A stretch of 9,274 bases of DNA from CAVPEW01 sp050247895 (GCA_050247895.1 JBFWTJ010000152.1:1-9274); one strand, 5' to 3'; positions 1 to 6,690 are shown, numbered from the stretch's first letter. The notes: generated by a model not told the origin, from the letters alone. A program made the numbers and translations.

Positions 1-454
1 CCGCGACCGCATCGTGGTCGAGCGCCGGGCCCGCAACACCGGTGAGAACGTGGTGCTGGGGGTCGCCGCCCTCGCGGCCCGGGGCGTGCGGCCCCGGTCG
101 GTCGTGTCGGTGGCCTGGCCCTTCGCGGCGCGCCGGTGCGTGGCCACCTTCGCCCGGCACCACCCCGAGATCGCCGTGCGTTCGGCACCGGCCTTCGGCC
201 GCCCCGGGGTGCGCAGCCCGCTGACCGCGGCCACCGCCCGTTGGGCGGTCGACCAGCTGGAGCGCCTCCTGCGCTACGGCGACGAGGGGATCGTCGCGGG
301 CCGGCCCGTCCCGCCGGCCGTGGTGCGCGCCGCGGTCGAGCTGCGGGCCCTGCTCGGGCCCTCCACCGGGCCGGCCGCCTCAGCGGGTGCCGAGGGCCGC
401 GGCGAGCGCACGGCGGTGCACGAGCGCCGCGAAGCGGTCCTCGACCGGCGCTAG
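1..454 (+). CDS. DUF218/YdcF-ElyC-SanA-like protein, 3' part (5' end outside window)
   Basis: About 150 C-terminal residues are visible, open from base 2 to the TAG at 452-454. The segment around E-R-R-A-R-N-T-G-E-N-V, followed by an alternating hydrophobic strand (VVSVAWPFAARRC) and a helix rich in A and R, matches the conserved second half of the DUF218 fold, where family members have an acidic residue, then N-T-x-E-N, then a strand and a His/Arg-containing turn. The family is implicated in envelope homeostasis in enterobacteria (SanA, ElyC), but the biochemical role is unsettled. A GTG at 14 lies inside the domain and is not the true start. The last 25 codons, which are low in conservation, overlap the end of the convergent gatD gene by 75 bp. 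Family assignment is fairly secure; function is not. Confidence 0.72.
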   Translation, partial: RDRIVVERRARNTGENVVLGVAALAARGVRPRSVVSVAWPFAARRCVATFARHHPEIAVRSAPAFGRPGVRSPLTAATARWAVDQLERLLRYGDEGIVAGRPVPPAVVRAAVELRALLGPSTGPAASAGAEGRGERTAVHERREAVLDRR

Positions 455-1369
455 CGGTCCGCCGACCACCCCCTCCAGGAGCAGGTCGGCGAACCAGGGG
501 TTCTTGGCCAGGAGGGGGCCGTGGAGGTAGGTCCCGATGACGGGCCCGGCGATCGCGCCCTCGGTGCCGTCGTCCCCGTTGTTCCCGGCGCCGACCAGGA
601 CCCGGCCGAGGGGCCGGCAGCCGGGACCCAGCTCGGTGCGGCCCTGGTGGTTCTCGAAGCCGACCAGGGCCCGCCACGGCCCGGCGACCGGCGGCCCGGC
701 GACCGGCGGCGCGACGACGACCCGTCGGTCCGGGCCGCCGACCACGCCACGGCCCGAAGGCTCGCGGCCGGCCGGCGCAGCGGGTTCCTCCGTGGTGGTC
801 CGACCCAGGGCCGGGTCGACGAGCGCGACGGCGTGGCCGACCAGGCGGGGGCCGGACGGACGGGTGGTCACCACGTCGAGCAGGCCGAGGCCGGGGAGGG
901 TCCCCTCCGGTGTCGCCACCTCGTGGCCGAGGAGCTGGTACCCGCCGCAGATGCCCAGCACGGTGGCCCCCGCGGCGACGGCCCGGGCCAGGGCCTCGCG
1001 GTGGCGAGGGAGATCGACGGCGCAGGCCCGCTGGTCCCGGTCCTGGCCGCCGCCGAGGTAGACGAGGTCGGTGGCGGCGGGATCGAGCTCGCCGTCGAAC
1101 CCCACCGCGTGCAGGGCGAAGCCCAGGCCGCGGCGACGGCAGCGCTGCTCGAGGACCAGGAGGTTGCCCCGGTCGGCGTACAGGTTGAGCCGGTCGGGGT
1201 AGAGGACGGTGACCCGCACGACCCGGCCCCGGCCGGCCCCGGAGCTCGCTGCGCCAGCCGTGCCCGAGCCGGGTCGGCACCTCCCGGCGGTGTCCCGGTC
1301 CGGCCGGCCTCCGGGATCCGGCGCCACGGCGGCGGGCGTCGTCGTCTTCGACCGCGGGCCCGTGGTCAT
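380..1369 (-). CDS. gatD: Lipid II isoglutaminyl synthase, glutamine amidotransferase subunit GatD
   Basis: GatD hydrolyses glutamine and passes ammonia to MurT, which amidates the alpha-carboxyl of D-Glu in the lipid II stem peptide; the complex is cytoplasmic. The class I (CobB/CobQ-like) amidotransferase signature is clear: N-terminal YPDRLNLYADRGN, oxyanion/GGGQD loop, nucleophile Cys141 in GICGGYQ, FENHQGRT, and catalytic His283 in GTYLHGP. I chose ATG 1369 because it overlaps the murT stop as ATGA, as at other junctions of this operon. That start gives 329 aa with a roughly 50-residue disordered Pro/Ala/Gly/Thr-rich leader. A GTG at 1219 would give 279 aa with the nucleophile at residue 91, close to its usual place (about 94), so the leader may be untranslated. 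A low-complexity insertion containing PPVAG twice separates two core strands before FENHQGRT. Product call is secure; start is uncertain. Confidence 0.93.
   Translation of the reverse strand: MTTGPRSKTTTPAAVAPDPGGRPDRDTAGRCRPGSGTAGAASSGAGRGRVVRVTVLYPDRLNLYADRGNLLVLEQRCRRRGLGFALHAVGFDGELDPAATDLVYLGGGQDRDQRACAVDLPRHREALARAVAAGATVLGICGGYQLLGHEVATPEGTLPGLGLLDVVTTRPSGPRLVGHAVALVDPALGRTTTEEPAAPAGREPSGRGVVGGPDRRVVVAPPVAGPPVAGPWRALVGFENHQGRTELGPGCRPLGRVLVGAGNNGDDGTEGAIAGPVIGTYLHGPLLAKNPWFADLLLEGVVGGPLAPVEDRFAALVHRRALAAALGTR
680..709. repeat. Tandem 15-bp repeat x2 inside gatD
   Basis: Two perfect copies of a 15-bp unit (cccggcgaccggcgg) lie at 680-694 and 695-709. On the gatD strand they encode PPVAG twice, inside the low-complexity insertion upstream of the FENHQGRT motif. 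The unit is a multiple of three, so the frame is kept. Confidence 0.9.
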
Positions 1370-2841
1370 GCCCAGTAGCGGGCCGCGTGGCCCCGCTCGG
1401 CGAGGGTCTCGCGCAGGTCGAGCATGGCCGAGTAGTTGGTCACGGCCACGACGGGTCCGCCGGCGGCCCGGGCCAGGGCCCGGCCGGTCGCGGCGGCGAT
1501 CCCGTCGACGACCTCGATCCGCTCGGGCGCGATGCCGGCGTGGTCGAGGCGCAGCGCCATCTCGGCGGCACGCCCGCCCCCGCAGGTGACCCGGGCCACC
1601 CGGGGGGCCAGCCGCTCCAGGTCGGCGTCCCAGATCCACGATACGTCGCGGCCGTCGAGCTCGCCGTCGTTGAGCAGGATCAGCAGGTCGAGCGGCTCCT
1701 CCCCGGCCGAGAGCATCCCGACGACCTCGTCGAGGCCGGTCGGGTTCTTGGCCAGGACCAGGGAGAGGGCCTGGTGGCCGACGGTCAGGTGCTCGCCCCG
1801 CCCGAAGGCGCTCGGGGTGCCCGACAGGCCGGTGGCGATCGTCGGCGCCGCGACGCCCAGGGCCAGCGCTGCACCGGCCGCGGCCACGGCGTTGGCCACG
1901 TTGAACCGCCCCGGGGGGACGAGGTGGACCCCGTGGGTCGTGGTGGCCCCGGTCGGTCCTCGGACGGCGAGGGTGAAGGTCGCCCCCTGGAGGCCGTCGA
2001 GGTCGAGCGCGGTGGCCTCGACGTCGAGCGCTGCGGGGCGCGCGTCGCCGCAGCCGGGGCACGACCACCGCCCGAGGTGCCCGATGTGGGCACCGTCGTA
2101 GCCCAGGCGGGCCCCGCACCGCAGGCAGTCCGGCACGTCGGCGTGGACGGGTGGCGTGGTCCGGTCGTGGTGACCCAGGCCGACGTGGATCCGCCTCGGG
2201 TGCGGGGCCGCGAGCTGGCAGACGCGGGGATCGTCGGCGTTGACGACCAGGGCGGTGGTGGCCGGGAGGTGTGCCACCAGGTCCTGCCACCGCCGGGTGA
2301 CCCGGTCGAGCTCGCCGGTGCGGTCGAGCTGGTCCCGGAACAGGTTGCCGAGGACCAGGACCTCGGGCACCAGGGGCGGGACGATCCGGTCGAGCCAGAG
2401 CTCGTCGACCTCGAAGACCCCCAGGTCGCCGGCCACCCTCCCCCGGCGGGCCGCGCCGACCAGGTCGGCGCAGATGCCCCCGGGCATGTTGGCCCCGGCC
2501 CGGTTGACGACCGGATCCCGGCCGGCGGCCCGCAGCACCCCGGCCAGGAGGTGGGTGGTCGTCGTCTTGCCGTTGGTCCCGGTGACCAGCGCGCACCCGC
2601 CGGGCAACCGGCCGGCCAGGGCGTGCAGCGCGTCGGGCGCCGCGGCGAGCAGGGCCCGGCCGGCCCGGCTGGTGTCGATCCGGGTGTCGGTCCGGCGGTC
2701 GAGCCAGCGCAGGGCCCGCGCCGTGCCCACGGCCAGCTCGAAGCGTGGCCCGCGGGCCCCGCGGAACAGGGCCGATCGCAGGGCGGTCTCGGCGCCCGCC
2801 GCGCCGGCGCGGGCCGCACCGGCGCCGGGGCTCACCCCCAT
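1366..2841 (-). CDS. murT: Lipid II isoglutaminyl synthase, Mur ligase-like subunit MurT
   Basis: MurT is the ATP-dependent partner of GatD in D-glutamate amidation of lipid II. The 491-aa product shows the Mur ligase centre P-loop TGTNGKTTTT (residues 87-96, Lys92), the conserved AGANMPGG and FEVDELWLDR segments, NLFRDQLDRTGELD, and NADDPRV. A four-cysteine zinc ribbon is present (Cys239-x2-Cys242 and Cys261-x2-Cys264), characteristic of MurT and absent from canonical MurC-F. The C-terminal DUF1727 domain has LAKNPTGLDEV and LNDGELDGRDVSWIWD (about residues 390-405), whose acidic residue is known in the family to complete the catalytic site with GatD. ATG 2841 overlaps the stop of the dioxygenase gene by 10 bp; a GTG two codons later would overlap it as GTGA. 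The stop overlaps the gatD ATG. Slightly longer than the S. aureus protein because of an Ala-rich N-terminus. Confidence 0.95.
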   Translation of the reverse strand: MGVSPGAGAARAGAAGAETALRSALFRGARGPRFELAVGTARALRWLDRRTDTRIDTSRAGRALLAAAPDALHALAGRLPGGCALVTGTNGKTTTTHLLAGVLRAAGRDPVVNRAGANMPGGICADLVGAARRGRVAGDLGVFEVDELWLDRIVPPLVPEVLVLGNLFRDQLDRTGELDRVTRRWQDLVAHLPATTALVVNADDPRVCQLAAPHPRRIHVGLGHHDRTTPPVHADVPDCLRCGARLGYDGAHIGHLGRWSCPGCGDARPAALDVEATALDLDGLQGATFTLAVRGPTGATTTHGVHLVPPGRFNVANAVAAAGAALALGVAAPTIATGLSGTPSAFGRGEHLTVGHQALSLVLAKNPTGLDEVVGMLSAGEEPLDLLILLNDGELDGRDVSWIWDADLERLAPRVARVTCGGGRAAEMALRLDHAGIAPERIEVVDGIAAATGRALARAAGGPVVAVTNYSAMLDLRETLAERGHAARYWA

Positions 2842-3848
2842 CCGGACCCGAAGGCCCGGCGGGCCGCGTGGTCGTAGCGGGCCGGGGCGTTGTCGAAGCC
2901 GAGGAGCCGGCGGGTGGCCTCGTCGAGCCGGGCCGCGTCCTGGGGCCGCAGGCTGGCCGGGAAGTCCCAGAGCGGCTGGACCCAGCGCCGCGCGAACAGC
3001 ACGTGCAGGGCGCGGCGGGGGGCCTCCGAGGTGTTGGCCCCCGCGGCGTGGAGGCAGGTGGCGTCGTAGACCAGGGCGTCGCCGGGCTCGAGCTCGACGG
3101 CCACGGCACGGTCCTGCGCGGTGGGCATCGTCGGGGACACGTCGTCGATCGAAGGCTCCGGACCGCCAGAGCCGGCGACGGGCCCGGTCCGGCCCGCTCC
3201 GGTGGCCTGTGCCGGGCCACCCCCGGTCCTGGCCCGGCCCGCTCCGGTGGCCTGTGCTGGGCCACCCCCGGTCCTGGCCCGGCCCGCGGCCGTGACCTGC
3301 GCCGGGCCGTCTGGCGCGTCGGCCGACCCGGGCTCGAGGTGGGTGCCGGGCACCACCAGGGTGGCGCCGTTGGCGGTCGTGAACCGGTCGAGCGCCACCA
3401 CGGCGTGGAGGTAGAGCGTCACGCCCGGGGTGAGCTCGAGGTGGTCCCGGTGCAGCGGCTGGGCCTCGCCGCCGGGGACCACGGCCAGGCCGTTGAAGGC
3501 GGCCACCACGCACCCCTCGCCCAGGACCTCGGCCGCGGCGCGGCTGAGCCGGCCCGGCCGGCACAGCGCGAGCAGCTCGGGGTGCTTGGCCGGGAGCATG
3601 TAGGCGACCCGGTAGCCGGCCGTGCGCCAGCGCCGGGCACGAGCGATGTCGTCCTCGGCGGCGAAGACCTCGTCGAGGGCGGCCGCGCTCCGGGCCGTGG
3701 CCGTCGCGTCGAGCGCGCCGGGCAGGACGGCCCAGCCCTGCGCGGCGACGGCCCGGGCGAGCCCCGCCTCCCGGGCCACCGGCCGCGGGACGTCCACCCG
3801 CGAGCCGTCGGCCCGGGCCGGGCGCCGGTCGGCGTTCAGGGGATCCAC
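2832..3848 (-). CDS. PhyH-family Fe(II)/2-oxoglutarate-dependent dioxygenase
   Basis: This 338-aa protein resembles phytanoyl-CoA dioxygenase (PhyH) family hydroxylases, which use Fe(II) and 2-oxoglutarate to hydroxylate varied small molecules. The metal triad is visible: His133 and Asp135 in PLHRDH and distal His267 in CLHAAGAN, followed at R278/R279 by the Arg expected to bind the 2-oxoglutarate carboxylate. VVPGTH and LEPGDALVYDAT are typical core strands. Residues about 181-220 are an insertion made of a 15-residue repeat (GRARTGGGPAQATGA), lying between the HxD strand and the distal His. GTG 3848 is chosen because it overlaps the upstream PP-loop gene by 13 nt; the downstream end overlaps murT by 10 nt. 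The substrate is unknown. Operon position suggests an amino-acid or envelope precursor, but that is inference. No signal peptide or membrane segment is seen. Confidence 0.85.
   Translation of the reverse strand: MDPLNADRRPARADGSRVDVPRPVAREAGLARAVAAQGWAVLPGALDATATARSAAALDEVFAAEDDIARARRWRTAGYRVAYMLPAKHPELLALCRPGRLSRAAAEVLGEGCVVAAFNGLAVVPGGEAQPLHRDHLELTPGVTLYLHAVVALDRFTTANGATLVVPGTHLEPGSADAPDGPAQVTAAGRARTGGGPAQATGAGRARTGGGPAQATGAGRTGPVAGSGGPEPSIDDVSPTMPTAQDRAVAVELEPGDALVYDATCLHAAGANTSEAPRRALHVLFARRWVQPLWDFPASLRPQDAARLDEATRRLLGFDNAPARYDHAARRAFGSGWG
3191..3308. repeat. Tandem 45-bp repeat in the PhyH gene (2 full copies plus a degenerate third)
   Basis: Copies at 3191-3235 and 3236-3280 differ at one base (c/t near 3258); a diverged partial third copy follows at 3281-3308. 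The unit equals 15 codons and stays in frame, encoding a Gly/Ala/Arg/Thr-rich linker. The near identity of the first two copies suggests recent slippage or unequal exchange. Confidence 0.92.
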
Positions 3849-5101
3849 CGCCCGACGCGGGGGTCGGTCCGCCACCGGTGGCGGAGCAGGGCGAGCCGCA
3901 CCGCGGCCCGCAGCCGCGGGCTGGACCCGGTGCGGCCCAGCTCGTCCCGGTAGCCCTTCCACGCCGTGCCCAGTCCGACGACGCGGGTGCCGGCCACCTG
4001 GCGCAGCGAGGGCGCCGGCAGCGAGGCGAAGGCGCCCTCCACGCCGGCGATCCGCACCGCCACGCCGGTCCGCACGCACTTCTCGCAGCGGCCGCAGTTG
4101 TAGCGGCCGTCCCTGTTCTCGAAGCACACCCGCAGGTGCTGCCGGGCCACCGGGTGCTCGGCCAGGGCCCGCAGCTTGTCGACCCGCGTGACGTCGGCAC
4201 CGTCGTGGACGATCTCGACGTCCTCCGTGCTCCACAGCGGGTCGGTCAGCGGGTGCGAGCCCAGGGGGTAGAGCTCGGCGTAGGTGGTCGTGGCCGGGAC
4301 GTGGAAGGTGGCGAACCGGGGTGCGAGGAGCAGGGCGACCGCGGCCAGCGCGGCCCCGTGGTAGTCGTCCCAGCTCAGGCCGAAGGCGCGTCCGAAGGCG
4401 GGCAGGTCCGAGCCGACCTCGATCAGCGGCAGCCCGAGGGCGTCGGCCGCCACCCGCACGCGCTCGCCGACCATCCGGTTGAGCGGGGCGTCGAGGTCGT
4501 CGGAGAGGTCGAAGCCATGCACGAAGACCAGCGCGTCGAGGTCGTCGCGGTGGCGCAGGACGCTGTGGAACGAGTCCACCCCGCCGGTGAAGAAGCACGC
4601 CGCCGGCCGGGCGACCGGACGCGGTCCCCGAGGGTCGACGACCGCGGCGCGGGACGCGGGTGCCGGCCGGGCGACCGGGCGCGGTCCCCGAGGGTCGACG
4701 GCCGCGGCGCGGGACGCGGGTGCCGGCCGGTCCGCGCCAGGATCGACGGCCGCGGCGCGGGGCACGGGTGCCGGGCGGTCCCCGTCGGGGTGGCGGACCG
4801 GCGCCACCAGGGGGACGAGCGACAGCCGGGGCGCGCCGGGGTGCAGGGCCCGGTCCCAGGTGGCCAGGATCTCGCCCAGCCGGGTCGTGGCCGTGGCGAG
4901 CCGCGCCGACACGGGCTGGTCCACGACCAGGGGCTCGCCTCGGGCCATGGCCGGCATCAGGCCTGCCGCGACCGCGGCCTCGGGGCCCTCGGCGGTGGGC
5001 ACGTCGGCCGGGACCCGGAAGGAGGTGACCTGTTCACCGGTGGCGTCGGCGAAGCGGAGGGTGACGGTCTCACCGGCGCGCGCCGGCGGGTGGGCGATCA
5101 C
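3836..5101 (-). CDS. QueC-like PP-loop ATPase (adenine nucleotide alpha-hydrolase fold), substrate unknown
   Basis: The 421-aa product has a PP-loop at residues 169-177 (CFFTGGVDS, a variant of SGGxDS), which in this superfamily binds ATP and adenylates a carboxyl, amide or similar group. A cysteine cluster Cys326-x9-Cys336-x2-Cys339-x2-Cys342 (NCGRCEKCVRT) closely resembles the zinc site of QueC. Other conserved stretches are FVHGFDL, SWDDYHGAALAAVALLL, YPLGSHPLTDPLWSTE and RVDKLRALAEHP. The first ~110 residues form a separate beta-rich N-terminal region with no recognised domain; a repeat-built linker (about 112-167) joins it to the PP-loop domain. The GTG at 5101 overlaps the serine hydrolase stop as GTGA. 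The protein is not QueC itself: it is much longer and no queuosine genes are nearby. Related proteins occur, to my knowledge, near polysaccharide gene clusters, without an assigned reaction. Confidence 0.82.
   Translation of the reverse strand: MIAHPPARAGETVTLRFADATGEQVTSFRVPADVPTAEGPEAAVAAGLMPAMARGEPLVVDQPVSARLATATTRLGEILATWDRALHPGAPRLSLVPLVAPVRHPDGDRPAPVPRAAAVDPGADRPAPASRAAAVDPRGPRPVARPAPASRAAVVDPRGPRPVARPAACFFTGGVDSFHSVLRHRDDLDALVFVHGFDLSDDLDAPLNRMVGERVRVAADALGLPLIEVGSDLPAFGRAFGLSWDDYHGAALAAVALLLAPRFATFHVPATTTYAELYPLGSHPLTDPLWSTEDVEIVHDGADVTRVDKLRALAEHPVARQHLRVCFENRDGRYNCGRCEKCVRTGVAVRIAGVEGAFASLPAPSLRQVAGTRVVGLGTAWKGYRDELGRTGSSPRLRAAVRLALLRHRWRTDPRVGRWIP
4602..4769. repeat. Tandem 60-bp repeat in the PP-loop gene (2 full copies plus a 48-bp third)
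   Basis: Copies at 4602-4661 and 4662-4721 differ at two positions; a third copy at 4722-4769 has lost 12 bp and diverged, still in frame. The encoded 20-residue unit is Pro/Ala/Arg-rich (ASRAAVVDPRGPRPVARPAP) and abuts the PP-loop motif. Confidence 0.93.
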
Positions 5102-5922
5102 CGGGCGAGGGCCTCCCAGGCGTCGAAGGCGGCCCGCGCGCAGCGCCCTATGGCCGCGGCGGTGGCCGGGGGGTCCTCCTGTCCGTCGGTCAGGAAGCAG
5201 GCCGTCAGGTCCCCGGCGGGCGCGTGGATCACCCCGACGTCGGCGACCACTCCGTCCAGCGTGCCGGTCTTGTGCGAGACGACGACGTGGTCGGGCAGCG
5301 ACGAGAGGATCCGAGTGTTGAACAGGCTCGTGCGCAGGGCCGGCCGCAGGGGTGCGAGGACCGGCATCCGGCCGACGGCGTCCAGGACCCGGCGGCAGTC
5401 GGCCACCGTCGTGACGTTGGCCCGCCCCCGGGCGTTGAGGGCGTCGTCGCCGAAGCCGATGTGCAGGGCCGTGCCGGTGCAGCCCAGCGAGGTGGCCGCC
5501 GCGGTGACGGCGTCGATGCCGACGAGCGTCACGAGGTGCTCGGCGATGCGGTTGTCGCTGGTGGCCAGGGAGAGGCGGGCCAGCTCGGCCGTGGTGAGCA
5601 GGTGGCCGGGCTCGAACGAGTCGAGCAGCGACGGGTTGCAGCTGGTGGGCAGGTCGGACACGGCGATCCGGGCGTCCAGGTCGACCAGCCCGGCCGCGGC
5701 CCGCAGGTGGGCGGCGACGGCGACGAAGACCTTGAGGACGCTCGCCCCGGGCCGCTCGACGTCGGCACCGGCGGCGACCGTCGTGGTCCCACCGGACAGC
5801 AGGACCGAGCGCCCGGCGTCGTCGCCGACGAACCGGCGGACCTCCTCGGTCCACCGTCCCGCCAGTGCTTCGCCCTGCCCGCCCGCGGCCCGGGGGATCG
5901 CCGCGCCCGTCACCGTGCCCAC
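5098..5922 (-). CDS. Serine hydrolase of the class A beta-lactamase fold (Beta-lactamase2-like)
   Basis: The 274-aa protein has the penicillin-recognising serine enzyme motifs in correct order and spacing: Ser61-x-x-Lys64 (ASVLKV), Ser122-Asp-Asn (ATSDNRIAEH), and Lys218-Thr-Gly (HKTGTLDG). At the omega-loop position the sequence is D159-D-A-L-N163, so the general base Glu166 of true class A enzymes appears replaced by Asp while the Asn170 equivalent is kept. No signal peptide, Tat motif or lipobox precedes the domain, so it may act in the cytoplasm. GTG 5922 is preferred (a GTG at 5913 is possible) because a TANNNT box lies 8 nt upstream. It is the first gene of the operon. A role on a peptidyl or amide substrate of the following enzymes is more plausible than antibiotic resistance, but this is inference. 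Confidence 0.82.
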   Translation of the reverse strand: MGTVTGAAIPRAAGGQGEALAGRWTEEVRRFVGDDAGRSVLLSGGTTTVAAGADVERPGASVLKVFVAVAAHLRAAAGLVDLDARIAVSDLPTSCNPSLLDSFEPGHLLTTAELARLSLATSDNRIAEHLVTLVGIDAVTAAATSLGCTGTALHIGFGDDALNARGRANVTTVADCRRVLDAVGRMPVLAPLRPALRTSLFNTRILSSLPDHVVVSHKTGTLDGVVADVGVIHAPAGDLTACFLTDGQEDPPATAAAIGRCARAAFDAWEALAR

Positions 5923-6074
5923 GGCCGGCCAACCTACCGGAGACCCGCGCGCCGACTCCGGCCCGGAACGACGGGCGCGTGCTCGGGCGGTGCGGGTGCG
6001 CGAGGGTTGGGGCGACGGGTCGCGCCGCGGCACGGGCGCCGTGCCACCGGTGCGACCGAGGAGGAGGCCAGATC
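5923..6074. promoter_or_regulatory. Divergent intergenic promoter region
   Basis: This 152-bp spacer separates the minus-strand operon from the plus-strand zinc-ribbon gene. On the minus strand a TAGGTT box (5931-5936) ends 8 nt before GTG 5922, compatible with a -10 element of a leaderless transcript. On the plus side a purine-rich AGGAGG ribosome-binding site (about 6059-6067) precedes GTG 6075. No convincing -35 is seen on either side. Confidence 0.45.
6029..6045. promoter_or_regulatory. 17-bp palindrome, candidate operator
   Basis: Perfect 7-bp arms (ggcacgg / ccgtgcc) surround a gcg centre. It sits in the divergent spacer, 30 bp before GTG 6075 and about 107 bp before the operon start. 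It could be a repressor site or a hairpin in the mRNA leader. In such GC-rich DNA a chance palindrome is possible. Confidence 0.35.
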
Positions 6075-6428
6075 GTGACCGCGAACGAGCCGGGCGCACC
6101 GGGCGACGGCGACACGATGACCGAGGTCCTGCACGACTTCGAGCGGGACGGCTTCGCCGACGACGTCGCCCTCGACGAGGCAGGTTCGTTCCACTGGCGC
6201 CCGTGCGGCCACGTCGCCGCGCCGGCCGACACGGTGGTGGAGCGCTTCCACCGCCTCGAGGGCGCGTCGGACCCGGCCGACATGACGATCGTGCTGGGAC
6301 TGCGCTGCCCGACCTGTGGTCGCCGGGGCGTGACCGTCCTGGCCTACGGGGAGAACGCGGGCCCGCTGGAGTCCGACGCGCTGGCCCGTCTGCCCTTCGA
6401 CCTGGGCGGGTCCACGCCGGGCCTCTGA
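6075..6428 (+). CDS. Small putative zinc-ribbon protein, unknown function
   Basis: A 117-aa acidic protein starting at GTG 6075, with an excellent ribosome-binding site (GAGGAGG, about 7-8 nt upstream); an in-frame ATG at 6117 has no such site. Two half-sites for a metal are visible: Cys44-Gly-His46 in WRPCGHV and Cys78-Pro-Thr-Cys81-Gly in LRCPTCGRRG, about 33 residues apart, as in a zinc ribbon. No helix-turn-helix, enzyme motif, signal peptide or membrane segment is seen. I do not recognise the family. It is transcribed divergently from the serine hydrolase operon and could share its regulatory region. The reading frame is well supported by the start signal, the high third-position GC and the Cys pattern. 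Confidence 0.7.
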   Translation: MTANEPGAPGDGDTMTEVLHDFERDGFADDVALDEAGSFHWRPCGHVAAPADTVVERFHRLEGASDPADMTIVLGLRCPTCGRRGVTVLAYGENAGPLESDALARLPFDLGGSTPGL

Positions 6429-6690
6429 GGCCCTCCCCCGACCGGAGCGCCTCCGACCGCGCTCCCCAACGCGACGCGGACGGTGCATGGCCCCTCGGCC
6501 TGCGTCCGCGTGGCCCCCGCGCAGGGGCCATCGTGTACCCGGCACCGTACGCACCGCATCTGCGCACGCCGGTCCGCCGCTCGGACCGTCCGTCCCGGCC
6601 CGTCCCGGGCCGTCACCTCGTCCGGAGGGGTCACCCGGCGGCCGTCGCACAGGCCAGGCGGGTAGGTGGGGTCCGAGTACGGTTCCGCGC
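6429..6690. other. Intergenic spacer with an inverted repeat
   Basis: This 262-bp spacer lies between the zinc-ribbon gene and the methyltransferase. A 9-bp perfect inverted repeat (atggcccct at 6487-6495, aggggccat at 6523-6531) encloses 27 nt that can pair further (tgcg/cgca at 6501-6504 and 6520-6523). It may form a factor-independent-type hairpin without a T tract, or a regulatory site. Nothing coding is evident. Confidence 0.4.
6678..6683 (+). promoter_or_regulatory. Candidate -10 box for a leaderless methyltransferase transcript
   Basis: TACGGT fits TANNNT and ends 7 nt before ATG 6691, while no ribosome-binding site lies at the usual distance. The spacing places the transcription start at or next to the start codon. 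No clear -35 is visible. Confidence 0.35.

Noticed and set aside
1387..2877. Plus-strand open frame of 496 codons
   Set aside because: Mirror of murT; Gly/Val/Asp-rich complement of GC-rich codons with no recognisable motif.
3836..5101. queC (7-cyano-7-deazaguanine synthase)
   Set aside because: Too long, divergent PP-loop and conserved blocks, and no queuosine or deazapurine DNA-modification genes nearby.
5098..5922. Antibiotic-resistance beta-lactamase
   Set aside because: No export signal, altered general base position and an operon context with biosynthetic enzymes argue against a resistance role.
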